A stretch of 54,938 nucleotides of DNA from Fibrobacterota bacterium (GCA_003164335.1 PLTF01000102.1:1-54938), one strand, 5' to 3'; positions 34,799 through 43,913 are shown, counted from the first letter of the stretch. The notes: generated from the sequence alone by a model not told the origin. A program made the numbers and translations.

Positions 34799-36308
34799 CG
34801 CATTGAAGAAAATCTGGGATGAAAAGCCGCTTCTCATAATCATGGCCGCTGCGCTTATCGCCCGCCTCATCGCGGTATTCTTTGCAAGAGGGTACGCCAT
34901 GAGCGACGATCACTTCGAGGTTCTTGAGATTGCCCGGAACTGGCTCGATGGAGAAAAAATCGACCGGCTGAATCCATCGGCCCACAGCATCATTTACCCC
35001 GGTCTCCACTACCTGTTTTTCCTCTGTTTTAAAAAAATGGGGGTCTACTTTCCGGACATGATCATGTATTTGGTGCGGCTGGCCCATGCCCTTTTCTCGC
35101 TTATCACCGTCTATTTCGGCTATCGCATCGTCCTCCTGCGGTCGAATAAGAAGATCGCCGCAGAAGCGAGCCTGCTGCTGGCTATTCTCTGGGTTTTTCC
35201 CTTCATGAGCGTGCGGAACCTCATTGAAATGGTTTGCATTCCCTTTGCCGTCATGGGATTTTATTTCGGCATGCGCAGCGAAGATACCCGCAAGTCCTCT
35301 GCGGCGCTCCTTGCAGGCGTTTTTCTCGGACTTTCGTTTGTTTTCCGATACCAGACGATCCTTTTTGCAGGCGGCATGGGTGCGGTTTTCCTTTTCAACA
35401 GGAATATCCGGTCCGCAATTCTCCTCGGGGCAGGATTCTGTGCGTCCGCCTTCGCGGTCCAGGGAACTACCGATTGGATCATTTACGGCCGCCCCTTTAC
35501 CTCGTTTATCTATAATTATGCGTATAATTCAACGCACGCCTACAACTATGTAACCCTCCCCTGGTATACCTATATCTTCACCATCATGGGCGCACTGATC
35601 CCTCCCACGAGCCTGCTTCTCATGTACGGGTTCCTGCGAACCTGGAAACGCTGGGCACTCCTCTTCTGGCCCACGCTGCTTTTTCTCGTTTTTCATTCCT
35701 GTTTTCCGAACAAACAGGAACGATTCATCCTGCCGGCGCTGCCCATGGTGGTCATGCTGGGCGTGGCAGGATGGGGGGAATTCGCCGCGCGCTCGTCCTT
35801 CTGGAACAGCCATCCGCGGCTGACCGCCGGGCTCCGGCGATGGTTCTGGTGTGTCAACATTCTCCTATTGCTCGTGGTATCCACCACCTACTCGAAAAGG
35901 GTGCGCGTCGAATGCATGAACTACCTCCACGGGAAAAACGATCTCAAGGCTTTCGTTATGGAAAGTTCCGACGGCTCGATCCCGCTTCCCCCGGTATTTT
36001 ATCTCGAAAAAAAGGTTCCGTTTTACTACCTTACCGGCAACGAGCCCATCGATTCCCTGCAGCGAGCGATCGCGGATAACGGTGTAGCGCCGAACTATAT
36101 CCTGATGCTGAACAGGAAGCACTTCGAGGAACGAAAAGAGCGGCTGCTCGCTCTTTTCCCGGGAATGGAGTTTTGCACGGATGTCCAGCCGAGCCTTATC
36201 GACCGGGTCCTGTATTTTCTCAATCCTCGCCACAATGTCAACGAGCAGTGTACCATTTTCCGGGCGCCGTCAATGGTTCGGCGGCCCGACCCGGCGGCGA
36301 CACCCTAA
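34731..36308 (+). CDS. Membrane glycosyltransferase, GT22 mannosyltransferase-like (525 aa)
   Basis: Polytopic membrane protein with about ten hydrophobic helices. Asp-rich SDDHFEVLEIARNWLDG after helix 1 is the expected catalytic loop of lipid-linked-sugar-dependent GT-C enzymes, and FPNKQERFILPALP (about residue 325) resembles the HKExRF motif of the GT22/Alg9-PIG-B family. It probably glycosylates a lipid or protein on the periplasmic side of the inner membrane. Two starts are possible: ATG 34731, with excellent AAAGGAGAGG but with 21 residues encoded inside a C-family repeat, or ATG 34794 (MHALKKIW), which matches the natural N-terminus but has no ribosome-binding site. The decayed ArnT-like gene of the same broad class lies just upstream on the opposite strand. 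Confidence 0.75.
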   Translation: MYNSLANPKAELRGRRSLCLFMHALKKIWDEKPLLIIMAAALIARLIAVFFARGYAMSDDHFEVLEIARNWLDGEKIDRLNPSAHSIIYPGLHYLFFLCFKKMGVYFPDMIMYLVRLAHALFSLITVYFGYRIVLLRSNKKIAAEASLLLAILWVFPFMSVRNLIEMVCIPFAVMGFYFGMRSEDTRKSSAALLAGVFLGLSFVFRYQTILFAGGMGAVFLFNRNIRSAILLGAGFCASAFAVQGTTDWIIYGRPFTSFIYNYAYNSTHAYNYVTLPWYTYIFTIMGALIPPTSLLLMYGFLRTWKRWALLFWPTLLFLVFHSCFPNKQERFILPALPMVVMLGVAGWGEFAARSSFWNSHPRLTAGLRRWFWCVNILLLLVVSTTYSKRVRVECMNYLHGKNDLKAFVMESSDGSIPLPPVFYLEKKVPFYYLTGNEPIDSLQRAIADNGVAPNYILMLNRKHFEERKERLLALFPGMEFCTDVQPSLIDRVLYFLNPRHNVNEQCTIFRAPSMVRRPDPAATP

Positions 36309-36428
36309 GGCTGCGGCCCCGACCGGATACACCCGGCTGAAGCCATGTATTTTTCAGGTATATGGTTCCAGCTCCCCTGCAGGGGCAGGAGAGCCGAAAT
36401 AAACAATCAAATAAAAAAGGTCGCAGCA

Positions 36429-36671
36429 ATGCCAATTTATGAATACCGTTGCAGCAGTTGCAATAAGGTTTTTGAGGAGCTCGTTTTCGGCGACCGGGAC
36501 CGGCAAATTCCCTGTCCGGCCTGCGGAGAAAAATCCACTGAGAAGATCCCTTCGGTGATCGGCGGAATTTCCATGGGCGGATCGGCGGCGCCTGCCTGCG
36601 GGTCGTCGTCATGCGCAAGCGCGTCGGCCTGCGCAGCATCGGGCGGCGGATGCTGCCCGCATGCGAATTAG
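36429..36671 (+). CDS. FmdB-family zinc-ribbon protein (80 aa)
   Basis: Starts MPIYEYRCSSCNKVFEE and continues with IPCPACGEKSTEK, the paired CxxC zinc ribbon of the FmdB/regulatory-protein family (residues 8-40). The Gly/Ser/Cys-rich tail (CGSSSCASASACAASGGGCC) is also typical of these small proteins. Their role is uncertain: the name comes from a putative regulator of formamidase in Methylophilus. ATG 36429 is chosen because it gives the canonical start; an AAAAGG lies a little upstream. The gene is separated by 120 bases from the glycosyltransferase and by 55 bases from the quinone oxidoreductase downstream. Confidence 0.9.
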   Translation: MPIYEYRCSSCNKVFEELVFGDRDRQIPCPACGEKSTEKIPSVIGGISMGGSAAPACGSSSCASASACAASGGGCCPHAN

Positions 36672-36726
36672 CTAAAGTCAGGAGAAGTCGGGGATACCGG
36701 CACTTTACATCCCTCAAGGAGGAACC

Positions 36727-37704
36727 ATGACCAAAGCGATCGTCGTCCATGAAACCGGAGGACCGGAAGTGCTGCGCTATGAGGAAATTCCCACGCCGGT
36801 CCCCACAGCAGGAGAGGTGCTCATCCGCCACGCTGCCGTGGGAATGAATTACATCGACGTTTATTATCGTAAGGGATTCTACCCACCTCCCTCCCTGCCC
36901 TTCATTCCCGGCGGCGAAGGCAGCGGTATTGTGGAGGCGGTCGGACCCGGAGTTGCCGAGTTCAAACCGGGCGATCGGGTCGCCTATGCGACCGGCCCCA
37001 TCGGCTCCTACACCGATCTGCGCACCTTCCCGGCAGAGCGTCTCGTGAAGCTTCCGGAGTCCATCGACTTTGCCACAGCGGCAGCGATGATGCTCAAGGG
37101 AATGACCGCACGGTACCTTCTCCATGCAACTATCAAGATCAACAGAGGCGACCGGATCCTCTTCCATGCCGCGGCCGGCGGCGTGGGGCTCATTGCCTGC
37201 CAGTGGGCGGCACATCTGGGCGCCGAAGTGATCGGCACGGTCGGGAGCGATGAAAAAGCCGCCCTTGCCCGGCAGAACGGCTGCACTCATGTCATTAACT
37301 ATCGGAAGGAAAATTTCCCGGCACGGGTGAAGGAGATCACCCATGGCGCAGGTGTCCGGGTTGTCTACGACTCCGTGGGTCTCGATACTTTTGAGGGATC
37401 GCTCGACTGCCTTGCGCCGCGCGGGATGCTCGTGAGTTTCGGCCAGTCGAGCGGACCGGTTCCGCTGTTCAACCCGCTCGTGCTCAGCGCCAAGGGATCC
37501 CTGTTTCTAACCCGGCCGGTTCTCGGCGCCTATGTCGCGACACGCGCCGAGCTGCTTGAGACCGCTGAAGATCTCTTCAGCGCGGTGTCCTCGGGCGCTG
37601 TGAAAATCGCCATTAACCGCCGGTATGCCCTTGCCGATGCCGCAAAGGCGCATGCCGATCTCGAATCACGCGCAACTACCGGATCAACTGTTCTCATCCC
37701 CTGA
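36727..37704 (+). CDS. qor: NADPH:quinone oxidoreductase, zeta-crystallin type (325 aa)
   Basis: Medium-chain dehydrogenase/reductase without zinc. The N-terminal GroES-like half contains AAVGMNYIDVYYRKGFY and GGEGSGIVEAVGPGVAEF; the nucleotide-binding half shows FHAAAGGVGLIACQWA (AxxGxxG, about residue 145) and LGAEVIGTVGSDEKA. Both are hallmarks of Qor, which reduces quinones with NADPH. Length (about 325) fits exactly. AAGGAGG lies six bases before the ATG. purC begins 13 bases after its stop, so the two genes are probably cotranscribed, although their functions are unrelated. Confidence 0.92.
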   Translation: MTKAIVVHETGGPEVLRYEEIPTPVPTAGEVLIRHAAVGMNYIDVYYRKGFYPPPSLPFIPGGEGSGIVEAVGPGVAEFKPGDRVAYATGPIGSYTDLRTFPAERLVKLPESIDFATAAAMMLKGMTARYLLHATIKINRGDRILFHAAAGGVGLIACQWAAHLGAEVIGTVGSDEKAALARQNGCTHVINYRKENFPARVKEITHGAGVRVVYDSVGLDTFEGSLDCLAPRGMLVSFGQSSGPVPLFNPLVLSAKGSLFLTRPVLGAYVATRAELLETAEDLFSAVSSGAVKIAINRRYALADAAKAHADLESRATTGSTVLIP

Positions 37705-37717
37705 AAAAGGAGTAACG

Positions 37718-38686
37718 ATGTTTTCTCGCGAAACCATTCGCCGGAATCTTACCAACTGCCTCGACGACACCTCTTTTCCCGGCCTTCCCGGAAGGCCGGG
37801 AAAGGTGCGCGACACCTATGATCTCGGCGACCGCATAATGCTCGTGACTACCGACCGCCAAAGCGCCTTCGACCGGGTGCTGGCCAGCATTCCGTTCAAA
37901 GGCGCCGTCCTGAACCAGGTGAGCGGCTTCTGGTTCGAAAACACCCGCGGGATCGTCGCCAACCAGGTGCTCTCGATCCCGGACCCGAATGTCACCATCG
38001 CAAAAAAATGCACAGTATTTCCCATTGAGTTCGTTGTCCGCAACTACCTCACCGGCTCCACCGACACCTCGGCCTGGACTCTTTACAGCAGGGGCATCAG
38101 GACCATCTGCGGCAATCCCCTCCCGGAGGGAATGGTGAAAAACCAGAAGTTTGAACGGCCCATCCTGACGCCGACCACCAAGGCCCATGACCACGATGAA
38201 TCGATTTCTGCGGAGGAAATAATCAAGCGCGGCATCATCGATAAGGAGATGTGGTGCCGTCTCGAAGCGATCGTCTTCGGCCTTTTCGAATACGGAACGC
38301 GGGTCGCGGCAAAAAACGGGCTCATCCTCGTTGATACGAAATACGAACTGGGCCTCGATGCAAACGGTGAAATCCTGCTCATTGATGAAGTTCATACCCC
38401 GGATTCCTCCCGGTACTGGCTCGCCGAGAGCTTCGCAGAGCGACTTGCAGCCGGCAAGGAACCGGAAAATATCGACAAGGAGTTCCTGCGGCTCTGGTTC
38501 CGCGACCACTGCGACCCGTATAAGGATGCGATCCTGCCCCCAGCTCCGGAGGAGCTGGTCATCGAGCTATCGGCGAGATATATAAGGCTGTATGAGATGA
38601 TCACCGGCAAAGATTTTATTGTAGAGGAGGGGTTGCCGGTAAAGGAAAGAATTGTAGGGAATTTGAAGAAGGCAGGAATAGTATAA
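37718..38686 (+). CDS. purC: SAICAR synthetase, purine biosynthesis (322 aa)
   Basis: ATP-dependent ligation of aspartate to CAIR in de novo purine synthesis. The start region GRPGKVRDTYDLGDRIMLVTTDRQSAFDRVL is the PurC signature with the ATP-binding loop. VVRNYLTGSTDTSAWTLY, PILTPTTKAHDHDESIS and LILVDTKYELGLDANGEILLIDEVHTPDSSR are further conserved blocks. At 322 residues it belongs to the longer, eukaryote-like/Bacteroidetes form rather than the 240-residue E. coli type. ATG 37718, with AAAGGAG eight bases ahead, is preferred to an in-frame start at 37625 that overlaps qor. It probably forms an operon with qor. An R1 repeat and an intron relic follow. Confidence 0.95.
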   Translation: MFSRETIRRNLTNCLDDTSFPGLPGRPGKVRDTYDLGDRIMLVTTDRQSAFDRVLASIPFKGAVLNQVSGFWFENTRGIVANQVLSIPDPNVTIAKKCTVFPIEFVVRNYLTGSTDTSAWTLYSRGIRTICGNPLPEGMVKNQKFERPILTPTTKAHDHDESISAEEIIKRGIIDKEMWCRLEAIVFGLFEYGTRVAAKNGLILVDTKYELGLDANGEILLIDEVHTPDSSRYWLAESFAERLAAGKEPENIDKEFLRLWFRDHCDPYKDAILPPAPEELVIELSARYIRLYEMITGKDFIVEEGLPVKERIVGNLKKAGIV

Positions 38687-38701
38687 TAAGCAGTATTGCT
38701 G

Positions 38702-38739
38702 GTGCTGCTGGGGGAATCAATCTTACAGCCTCTGGTGGG
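38702..38739 (+). repeat. R1 repeat, copy d (left part, interrupted by intron relic)
   Basis: CTGGGGGAATC, a linker ending CAGCCTCTGGTGGG, then the sequence passes straight into group II intron domain VI. The missing right arm suggests that the intron entered this palindrome. It lies 16 bases after the purC stop. Confidence 0.5.
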
Positions 38740-39165
38740 TAGGGACGACCGTTACCGACCGCCCCCCTCTCAGAACCGGACTTGCCCTATTAAGGCATCC
38801 GGCTCCCGATAATCCATCCGCTTCATTAGCGCAGCCTTTCGCGCTAAATCTGCTATCCGCTGAAGTTTTGTGTACGCACTTTCTGTGGATCGAGTCCACT
38901 CATGCATTTCCCTTCTTTGGAAATTCATTATCCGGCAGTCCTTCCTTCCAAAGGCGTTACCCTTCTTCTTCGGTACTATGACCGCCTCCGACTTCTCACT
39001 GGTCATTGCAACAGGCTCCGGTTTCCCTTGCCCGTCACTACCTTCTTTTCACGAAAAAAAAAGGAAACAATGAGATCTCTCAGGTTACGTCGCTGATCGT
39101 TTTGGCTGCATGCCATCCCCTCGGACTCCGGCGGGTCTCTCAGTGGCTCGCATAGCGCCATTGAA
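38737..39165 (-). mobile_element. Group II intron remnant with internally deleted maturase gene
   Basis: Read on the minus strand, a short frame (39006 to 38770) starts MTSEKSEAVIVPKKKGN and continues STESAYTKLQRIADLARK, matching the N-terminus of a group II intron reverse transcriptase/maturase. It then breaks off after about 55 residues. Directly after it come domain V (38773-38805) and a domain VI-like hairpin (38737-38772). Nearly all of the reverse transcriptase and maturase coding sequence is missing, as is most of the 5' ribozyme, so it cannot splice or move on its own. The probable 3' splice boundary (AC) abuts an R1 repeat, in line with class C introns that insert at terminator-like stems. 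Confidence 0.72.
38773..38805 (-). ncRNA. Group II intron domain V
   Basis: A 33-nt hairpin, starting GAGCCGGAT (with the catalytic AGC triad) and ending GTCCGGTTC, with an AA bulge before the 3' arm. This is the canonical fold and position of domain V, followed by domain VI. The apical loop (TTAATA-like) is not the usual GNRA tetraloop, suggesting decay. Confidence 0.75.
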
Positions 39166-39205
39166 GCTTCCCCCCTCAGAAGCTTTAAGCCCGGAAGAGA
39201 CCAAA
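39163..39205 (-). repeat. R1-like repeat, copy e (partial, diverged)
   Basis: On the minus strand GGGCTTAAAG and CTTCTGAGGGGGGAAGC recall the R1 linker and inner arm. It lies at the far side of the intron relic, just past the stop of the beta-barrel/HEAT gene. Similarity is moderate. Confidence 0.4.
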
Positions 39206-39215
39206 AACCTTATAA

Positions 39216-40538
39216 TTATTTTAATTGTTCCAATGCCGTCGTCGCCGTGAACGCCACGCTTTCATTTTTGTCCCCGGCAAACTTTTCAAGGAGCGCCTCT
39301 GCCCTATGATCGTGCATCTTCCCTGCCGCAATGCACCCTTCGATGATCGTTTCGGGATCGTGCGTCACCGAAAGGATCTCGTACACCGCATCGGCGGCAT
39401 TCTGCGATCCGATATCCCCGAGCAGGCCGACGGCCTGGGCATGCACGCCTCCGCTGGTTGACTTGTCAAGAGCAATCGCCTGCAGCTCCGGGACCGCGCG
39501 GTCGCCGGCATCCGTTATCTCTCTCTTTATGCTCCACACCTGCGACACCTCGAAGTTCGGCTGAATGTACAGCGTTGCGAGCATGGTCAGGTTTTCCAGC
39601 ATGCCGTTCCGGTACCGGGCAGCGACCGAGGACCCGCGCAGGCTGTCCCCATTCCGGACGGATTGGACCAGGCTGCGCTGTAAACTGTCCCGTTCGTGCT
39701 GCAGTGCATTTATCTTCTTCCCCTGTTCGTCAAGGCTCGCGTGCATGGCCGCCGGGCCGAGGTTGCCGCCGCGGTTACGCATGGTGCCATGGAACCGCAG
39801 GCCGATCCATATGCCGGGCTGAACAGCCCCTCCCCGCTCCGGCGCAAAGAACGACAGGTCGATTTTGCCCTCACTGTTGAGCAGCATGGCATTCATATCG
39901 ACCGCACCCACGGAGAGCTCCATGCGGTCGCCGAGCAGCCACGCATTGGCAAAAAGCGAGGGTTGCAGCCGCGAATCGCGGTAGAGGGTTTCAAGCGACA
40001 ACGAGGCATGGCCCCCAATGGTTTTCTCGATCCCTAAAAATCCTGCCGGGTGCTCCCTGAGCACCTCGGGCATGAGTTCGGCCCCGCCGGAGCAGCGGAG
40101 GCCGAGCGCGGGGATACTCTTGCCAAGCGCAACGAAGCAGTCGCTTTTCCAGGCGGCTGAATCGTACTTGAAAAGGAATGCCTCGCTGTTGTTAAACACA
40201 TCGGCGAACCCGATCGCAATCGAGGGCACATACCATGACCCTTCGTGAAGTGCCAGTGCCGTGAGCCCGAAGGTAAGACCTCCGGCATACCCGATGTCAA
40301 GGTTGACAAGGTCGTTTATACCGACCCGGGCATCGAAGTCGCCCCTGCCGAAGGTTCCTGAGGTCCGGTTGCCGGTGAAAAACGCCGTCTGCCCGCCATC
40401 GATGCAGTACTGCGGCACAAGGTTGACGTCGGGAATGAGATGCAGGGTTCCCTCTTCACCCCATCCGGCAGCCACCAGGCAGAAGGGGATTAACCACGTA
40501 AATCGGCATCGCAACGAGCCCGGCAGGCAGGTATCCAT
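39216..40538 (-). CDS. Exported beta-barrel-like protein with C-terminal HEAT-like repeats (440 aa)
   Basis: Not assignable to a named family. The N-terminus (MDTCLPGSLRCRFTWLIPFCLVAAGWG) looks like a signal peptide. Residues 30-260 are Gly- and aromatic-rich with alternating strands (LDIGYAGGLTFGLTALALHEG, WIGLRFHG), as in outer-membrane barrels. A coiled coil (EQGKKINALQHERDSLQRSL, about 275-310) follows. The final 110 residues form two to three HEAT-like helical repeats (AVPELQAIALDKS, AQAVGLLGDIGSQNAADAVYEIL, AEALLEKFAGDKNESVAFTA). The combination suggests a surface scaffold with a periplasmic arm. No clear Shine-Dalgarno precedes ATG 40538; GTG 40574 is an alternative start. The gene stands alone, next to the intron relic. 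Confidence 0.6.
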   Translation of the reverse strand: MDTCLPGSLRCRFTWLIPFCLVAAGWGEEGTLHLIPDVNLVPQYCIDGGQTAFFTGNRTSGTFGRGDFDARVGINDLVNLDIGYAGGLTFGLTALALHEGSWYVPSIAIGFADVFNNSEAFLFKYDSAAWKSDCFVALGKSIPALGLRCSGGAELMPEVLREHPAGFLGIEKTIGGHASLSLETLYRDSRLQPSLFANAWLLGDRMELSVGAVDMNAMLLNSEGKIDLSFFAPERGGAVQPGIWIGLRFHGTMRNRGGNLGPAAMHASLDEQGKKINALQHERDSLQRSLVQSVRNGDSLRGSSVAARYRNGMLENLTMLATLYIQPNFEVSQVWSIKREITDAGDRAVPELQAIALDKSTSGGVHAQAVGLLGDIGSQNAADAVYEILSVTHDPETIIEGCIAAGKMHDHRAEALLEKFAGDKNESVAFTATTALEQLK

Positions 40539-40710
40539 GATGGTAATTATACGGTAGAATCCGGAATATGTCACGGATATTGCGAATGCGGCGGAATGTG
40601 CGGCCTGATCCTCTCCACGCCGCGGAGAGGATCAGACCGAGGGCGAAGGCCGCTTAAGGAAAGGGGTACGGCGAAACCTGCGGGCGGTGACTCAAAAAGA
40701 GATAGCTGTC

Positions 40711-41193
40711 TTAGAGAGAGTTTCCCGGAGAATCACCGATCTCATCCTGGTCGGCTGCCTCCTCAGGAGCGACTGCAGCACTTTCATCCTGCGGGGCGGC
40801 GATAGATTCCAGTGCCTCGGGGCGCGCGTTCTGGTTCATCGCGCCATTCTCGATTTCAGGAGTTTCAGAAACCGCGGAGGGAGGCAACCGGTCCCGTATT
40901 TCCTTGAGCAGCTTGATGATCAGGTCGTTCTGCTTGACAAGCTTTTCGCTGTAGTTCACCGGTTCGCGGTGAAAACGATCGATTTTTTTATGCGGGTGCT
41001 GTTGCCCGGCACTGTAGGAGGGATTACTACCTTTATTGTAACCGTACGAACTGTAGTTCGAATTCTGGCCGTAGCGGTTTTCACCCTGGCCGAAGCGATT
41101 TTCACTGGAGCCGGTGCGATTGTCCTGGAATTTTGAGGGATACGGTCGTCTCCCCTGGTAGGGAGCGCCTCGGGGAGCGTCTTCATTATTCAT
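40711..41193 (-). CDS. Low-complexity Asn/Gly/Tyr/Arg-rich protein, unknown (160 aa)
   Basis: Not recognised. Residues 1-65 are disordered and repetitive (RFGQGENRYGQNSNYSSYGY), rich in Asn, Gly, Tyr and Arg, a composition like RNA-binding or phase-separating prion-like segments. A single amphipathic helix follows (EKLVKQNDLIIKLLKEIRDRL, broken at KQ; residues about 80-100), which could oligomerise. The C-terminal third is acidic (AAVAPEEAADQDEIGDS). AAAGGAC lies before ATG 41193, and a longer in-frame start at 41292 lacks support. It lies downstream of miaA on the same strand, separated by about 470 bases without a gene. Confidence 0.65.
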   Translation of the reverse strand: MNNEDAPRGAPYQGRRPYPSKFQDNRTGSSENRFGQGENRYGQNSNYSSYGYNKGSNPSYSAGQQHPHKKIDRFHREPVNYSEKLVKQNDLIIKLLKEIRDRLPPSAVSETPEIENGAMNQNARPEALESIAAPQDESAAVAPEEAADQDEIGDSPGNSL

Positions 41194-41660
41194 GCTGAGG
41201 TCCTTTCTCTCGAAAGAGAGAGTGGGGAATAGATTAAGGAATAGCCGAAAACATCCTCCCGGCCATAGCTCTAAAATAAACCTGCAGGGCAATCGGCTGC
41301 ACCTTTGCGGTCTGTAACAGTCGGAAATAGCATCCGGAATTTTTCAGAGCCTGGTTGCGGCCCGTTTACAGCAATCGGTTCGACCGAAACGACGAAGATT
41401 TCGCATCGAGCGGTATTGGCAGGCTGCGGCACCGGTGCGTCTCGTCGAGAGAGTCACGGCAGTCGGTCTGCCGGGCTCCCGGGTGTTCACCCCGATTTCG
41501 GGCGAACGCGGCAAAATCGATTTGCCCCCTTTAGCTTTAATAATACTATTCTCCCTCTGCGGGAGCAAATGTTCACAGTGCGCGATTGCAGTTCCGGCAG
41601 CAGGCTCCAGGGAGGAGTTCGCCTCGGCGGTTCATTGTCGCCGGAAGCGGCGGAAAGGGA
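41194..41660. other. Intergenic stretch without a recognised gene
   Basis: The ORFs here look like chance frames, with no recognisable domain and no ribosome-binding site. I looked for 6S, tmRNA, RNase P and SRP RNA signatures and saw none. The part near 41535-41570 is AT-rich and could hold the promoter for the low-complexity protein gene. Confidence 0.35.
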
Positions 41661-42602
41661 TCAAGGGCTCCTTCCCGACCGGAACAGCTCCCGAACCCGG
41701 TCGGCAATTGCCTCGGGTCGCTCTTCGCCGAATACGGCATCGGCACTCTGTGCCCTGAACCAGGTGAATTGCCGCTTTGCATAGCGGCGGATATTCATTT
41801 TGATCCGGTCCGCTGCGGCCTGGAGGGAACATTCGCCCCGTTCAACCGCGAAAAGCTCCTCGTACCCGAGGCACCGCAAGCCGGGTGCGGTTTCGCCGAA
41901 CCCCGATCGCCGCAAAGAGCGGAACTCCTCCCACAGCCCCCTGCGGAACATTTCATCGGTCCGGCGATTTATTCTTTCGTAAAGCAGCTGCCTTGGGGGG
42001 AGCAAAACCGCGACCTTGAATTGCATCCCTTTCGGCGGCACGCCCTCCCGGCGAAGCTTTGAAATGGGCATCCCGGTCTGGCGGAATACCGCAAGGGCGC
42101 GAACGATCCGGTGAATATCGTTCGCATGGATCGCCCGCGCCGCCTCGGGGTCCACTCCGGCCAGCTCCCGGTGCAACACTGCGCTTCCTTCATCGGCGGC
42201 ACGTTTCATCAGCGACTCCCGGAGCGCCGGGTCGGAATCGACCTGCGGACCTATCCCCTGCTGCAGGCTTCTGAAATAGAGGCCGGTCCCCCCGACGACA
42301 AGCGGGAAGCGTCCTGCAAGCGCACAGGCACGAATCGCCGCCAGGGCATCCCGGACCCATGCGGAAACCGAATAGGACTCTGCGGGATCGAGGATATCGA
42401 TCAAACGGTGAGGAACCCGTTCGCGGTCTTCCGGGGAAGGCTTCGCGGTTCCGATGTCCAGGGAGCGGTAGATCTGCCGGGAATCGCAGGAGATTATTTC
42501 GCAGGGCACCATCCCCGCAAGGATCATGGCGACGGAGGACTTGCCGGAAGCGGTGGGACCGAGCAGTACTCCCACGGAGATTGGTGTAGTATCGGGTGCC
42601 AT
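41661..42602 (-). CDS. miaA: tRNA dimethylallyltransferase (313 aa)
   Basis: Transfers a dimethylallyl group to N6 of A37 in tRNAs that read UNN codons. The P-loop GPTASGKSS (residues 14-22), catalytic ISCDSRQIYRSLDIGTAKP (about 37-55), PHRLIDILDPAESYSVSAW and GGTGLYFRSL (about 100-110) are all MiaA signatures. The C-terminal RRYAKRQFTWFR motif contacts tRNA. Length is normal. I use ATG 42602; a frame extending to 42662 adds 20 residues not seen in MiaA. The gene is divergent from the deacetylase gene, with 62 bases between the start codons. The usual neighbour hfq is absent. Confidence 0.95.
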   Translation of the reverse strand: MAPDTTPISVGVLLGPTASGKSSVAMILAGMVPCEIISCDSRQIYRSLDIGTAKPSPEDRERVPHRLIDILDPAESYSVSAWVRDALAAIRACALAGRFPLVVGGTGLYFRSLQQGIGPQVDSDPALRESLMKRAADEGSAVLHRELAGVDPEAARAIHANDIHRIVRALAVFRQTGMPISKLRREGVPPKGMQFKVAVLLPPRQLLYERINRRTDEMFRRGLWEEFRSLRRSGFGETAPGLRCLGYEELFAVERGECSLQAAADRIKMNIRRYAKRQFTWFRAQSADAVFGEERPEAIADRVRELFRSGRSP

Positions 42603-42664
42603 CGCTCTATTCTCTTGCCCCGTCTTGCAGAGATGGGAAGTAACTGGTATTTTTATGGCCACCC

Positions 42665-43897
42665 ATGCCGCCCTCCCGTCGCCGCCAGAAGAAATCCCGC
42701 CCTCGCCGGCTCATCCCGATTCTCCTGGCTGTCGTTATGGGCGTCGTTGCCGCGTTTTTATTTACCTCCGGCAACTACCGGAAGGCAGGCAGGTCCCTGC
42801 ACCGCCTCGTTGCCGCGAAACAACCGGCACACGCGATTTCCGCCGATTCTTTTCTGGAAGATACAATACGTGTCCGGCTGCATCGGCTCGAAGTTCCCGA
42901 CTCCGCGGTCTATTGCAAGTATTATCCGTCCGACAGCCTGTTCGAGATCCACGCGGCGATTCCGCAGGGGGAACCGATGGCCGTGGTGCTGTACCGCCTT
43001 TCCGCCCCGGTTGTGGGATCAAACTACCATGTGGACGACTGTTTCTGCCAGACCGGCGGGCAGCGGTGCGAAGTCCTTTTTGTCAGTTCCGTCCCCGGCC
43101 TTCCGACGGTGGAGCTTACCGTCAACCGTGCTCCGCGGTTCGCCAGTACGGCGGCTGAGATGGCCATTGTCATTACGGACATCGGGTCCGCAGCCGACGC
43201 GATCGACCGGGAGCTTTTCGCCCTGCCGGCTTCAGTAACTTTCGCGCTTGCACCGACGCTTGCCGCGAAACTGCAGGTGAAGCAAATCGCCGGAAGTGAA
43301 AAAAAAGAGGTTATGCTGCTCCTTCCCCTGGAGCCGTCGAACAGGGCGCATGACGATTTCAAGAAGCAGCGCCTGATGATCCATTACCCCGAGGAAAAGC
43401 TGCGCTCGCTCATACACGGCTCGATGGGCATGGTTCCCGGCTTCGCAGGATTCAGCAACCTTGGCGGCACGCGGGCGCTGGAAGACTCCCGGGTCATGTC
43501 CATTGTTTTTTCAGAAATGAAAAAACGGCACGCCTATTTTCTTGAACAAGCAGTAACGCATAAAAGCGTTGCCGCATCCCTTGCCGACAGCTTCGCCCTG
43601 CCCTATGCGACCGTTCAGGGGCTGATCGACAGCATCGGTGATCCCGGTATCCGGATATCCAATCGGACTTTGTCCCGTCATGCGGCCCATCCAGGCAACG
43701 TCCACTCCCCTGCGATCCAGGAACAGCTCGTTCACTATGCCTTGGAGGCGAGAAAGCGCGGGAAGATCATCATAGTTGCCAGGGCCTCGAACGAACTCCT
43801 GGAGGCGCTCAGGCACGAGATTCCCCTTTTCGAGCATAACGGCATCAAGCTTGCGTTAGTATCGCAGCTATTTGACACTACATCGGAAACGCGGTAA
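42665..43897 (+). CDS. Divergent polysaccharide deacetylase, YibQ/DUF610 family (410 aa)
   Basis: An N-terminal cytoplasmic basic stretch and one membrane helix ([18 protein letters not shown], residues 17-34) anchor a periplasmic domain. The last 240 residues match the divergent polysaccharide deacetylase family: [23 protein letters not shown] (split here at DAI), [25 protein letters not shown] and a segment ending [10 protein letters not shown]. The characteristic NHMGS motif is replaced by SNLGGTR, so activity may be altered. Family members are proposed to trim cell-wall or exopolysaccharide chains, but no activity is firmly established. It lies 16 bases upstream of pdxJ and is probably cotranscribed with it. 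Confidence 0.8.
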   Translation: MPPSRRRQKKSRPRRLIPILLAVVMGVVAAFLFTSGNYRKAGRSLHRLVAAKQPAHAISADSFLEDTIRVRLHRLEVPDSAVYCKYYPSDSLFEIHAAIPQGEPMAVVLYRLSAPVVGSNYHVDDCFCQTGGQRCEVLFVSSVPGLPTVELTVNRAPRFASTAAEMAIVITDIGSAADAIDRELFALPASVTFALAPTLAAKLQVKQIAGSEKKEVMLLLPLEPSNRAHDDFKKQRLMIHYPEEKLRSLIHGSMGMVPGFAGFSNLGGTRALEDSRVMSIVFSEMKKRHAYFLEQAVTHKSVAASLADSFALPYATVQGLIDSIGDPGIRISNRTLSRHAAHPGNVHSPAIQEQLVHYALEARKRGKIIIVARASNELLEALRHEIPLFEHNGIKLALVSQLFDTTSETR

Positions 43898-43913
43898 CAT
43901 AAGGAGCAACCCC

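Noticed and set aside
36238-37344. Minus-strand frame of 368 codons across FmdB and qor
   Set aside because: Both plus-strand genes have clear family motifs and ribosome-binding sites; the antisense product resembles nothing.
42111-43238. Plus-strand frame of 375 codons spanning miaA and the deacetylase gene
   Set aside because: It crosses a divergent promoter region and two recognisable genes in the wrong frames.
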